A stretch of 5,489 nt of DNA from Saprospiraceae bacterium (lineage in GTDB: Bacteria > Bacteroidota > Bacteroidia > Chitinophagales > Saprospiraceae). Made by a program: the position numbers and the translations under genes. Under the pieces are notes generated by a model. It made no database searches, was not told the DNA's origin, and saw only the letters and a list, made by a program, of their open reading frames with translations. The stretch lies in assembly GCA_029262975.1 (NCBI GenBank), contig JAJCYJ010000422.1, forward strand, positions 1 to 5,489. Reading direction: 5' to 3'. Positions 5,488 through 5,489 of this stretch are shown one piece after another; positions within the stretch are counted from its first letter, which is position 1, and each line of letters starts with the position of its first letter.

Positions 5488-5489
5488 AA

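Noticed and set aside
1..5489. CRISPR array, rRNA, tRNA or riboswitch
   Set aside because: No regularly spaced repeats, no cloverleaf with conserved arms and no known riboswitch core were seen on either strand.

Overview
The window looks like chromosomal DNA of a Bacteroidota (Bacteroidetes) bacterium. The left edge carries the end of a TonB-dependent outer-membrane receptor followed 2 bp later by a DUF4249 lipoprotein. Barrel proteins end in aromatic residues, signal peptides are lipoprotein-type, no start codon has a clear Shine-Dalgarno sequence, and TAnnTTTG-type -7 boxes lie upstream of two genes. The DNA is moderately AT-rich. Genus cannot be told from this piece.

Layout: (1) 2-1476, plus strand: 3' end of a TonB-dependent receptor and its DUF4249 lipoprotein partner, an outer-membrane uptake pair. 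(2) 1571-4292, minus strand: an accessory-looking cassette, read in transcription order as a WYL-domain transcriptional regulator (3279-4292), a small vWA-like protein with a degenerate metal site (2532-3164), a 385-bp gap that may hold a decayed coding stretch, and an orphan 190-residue protein (1571-2143). (3) 4410-5489, minus strand: the last 17 codons of an outer-membrane beta-barrel protein (stop at 5434) followed by a 321-residue surface lipoprotein, probably one operon, closed by a strong intrinsic terminator at 4330-4359.

How the parts may work together: the two outer-membrane units at the edges are ordinary Bacteroidota envelope genes. The central cassette is the unusual part. The regulator appears to have its own promoter, whose -33 element lies in the T-tract of the upstream terminator and whose -7 box ends 5 nt before the ATG, implying a leaderless or nearly leaderless mRNA. 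An 18-bp perfect palindrome sits between the regulator and the vWA-like gene and is a good candidate operator. An inverted repeat also overlaps the candidate promoter of the orphan gene. The idea that this is a small regulated accessory module, possibly stress- or defence-related, is inference only; no catalytic effector is recognisable.
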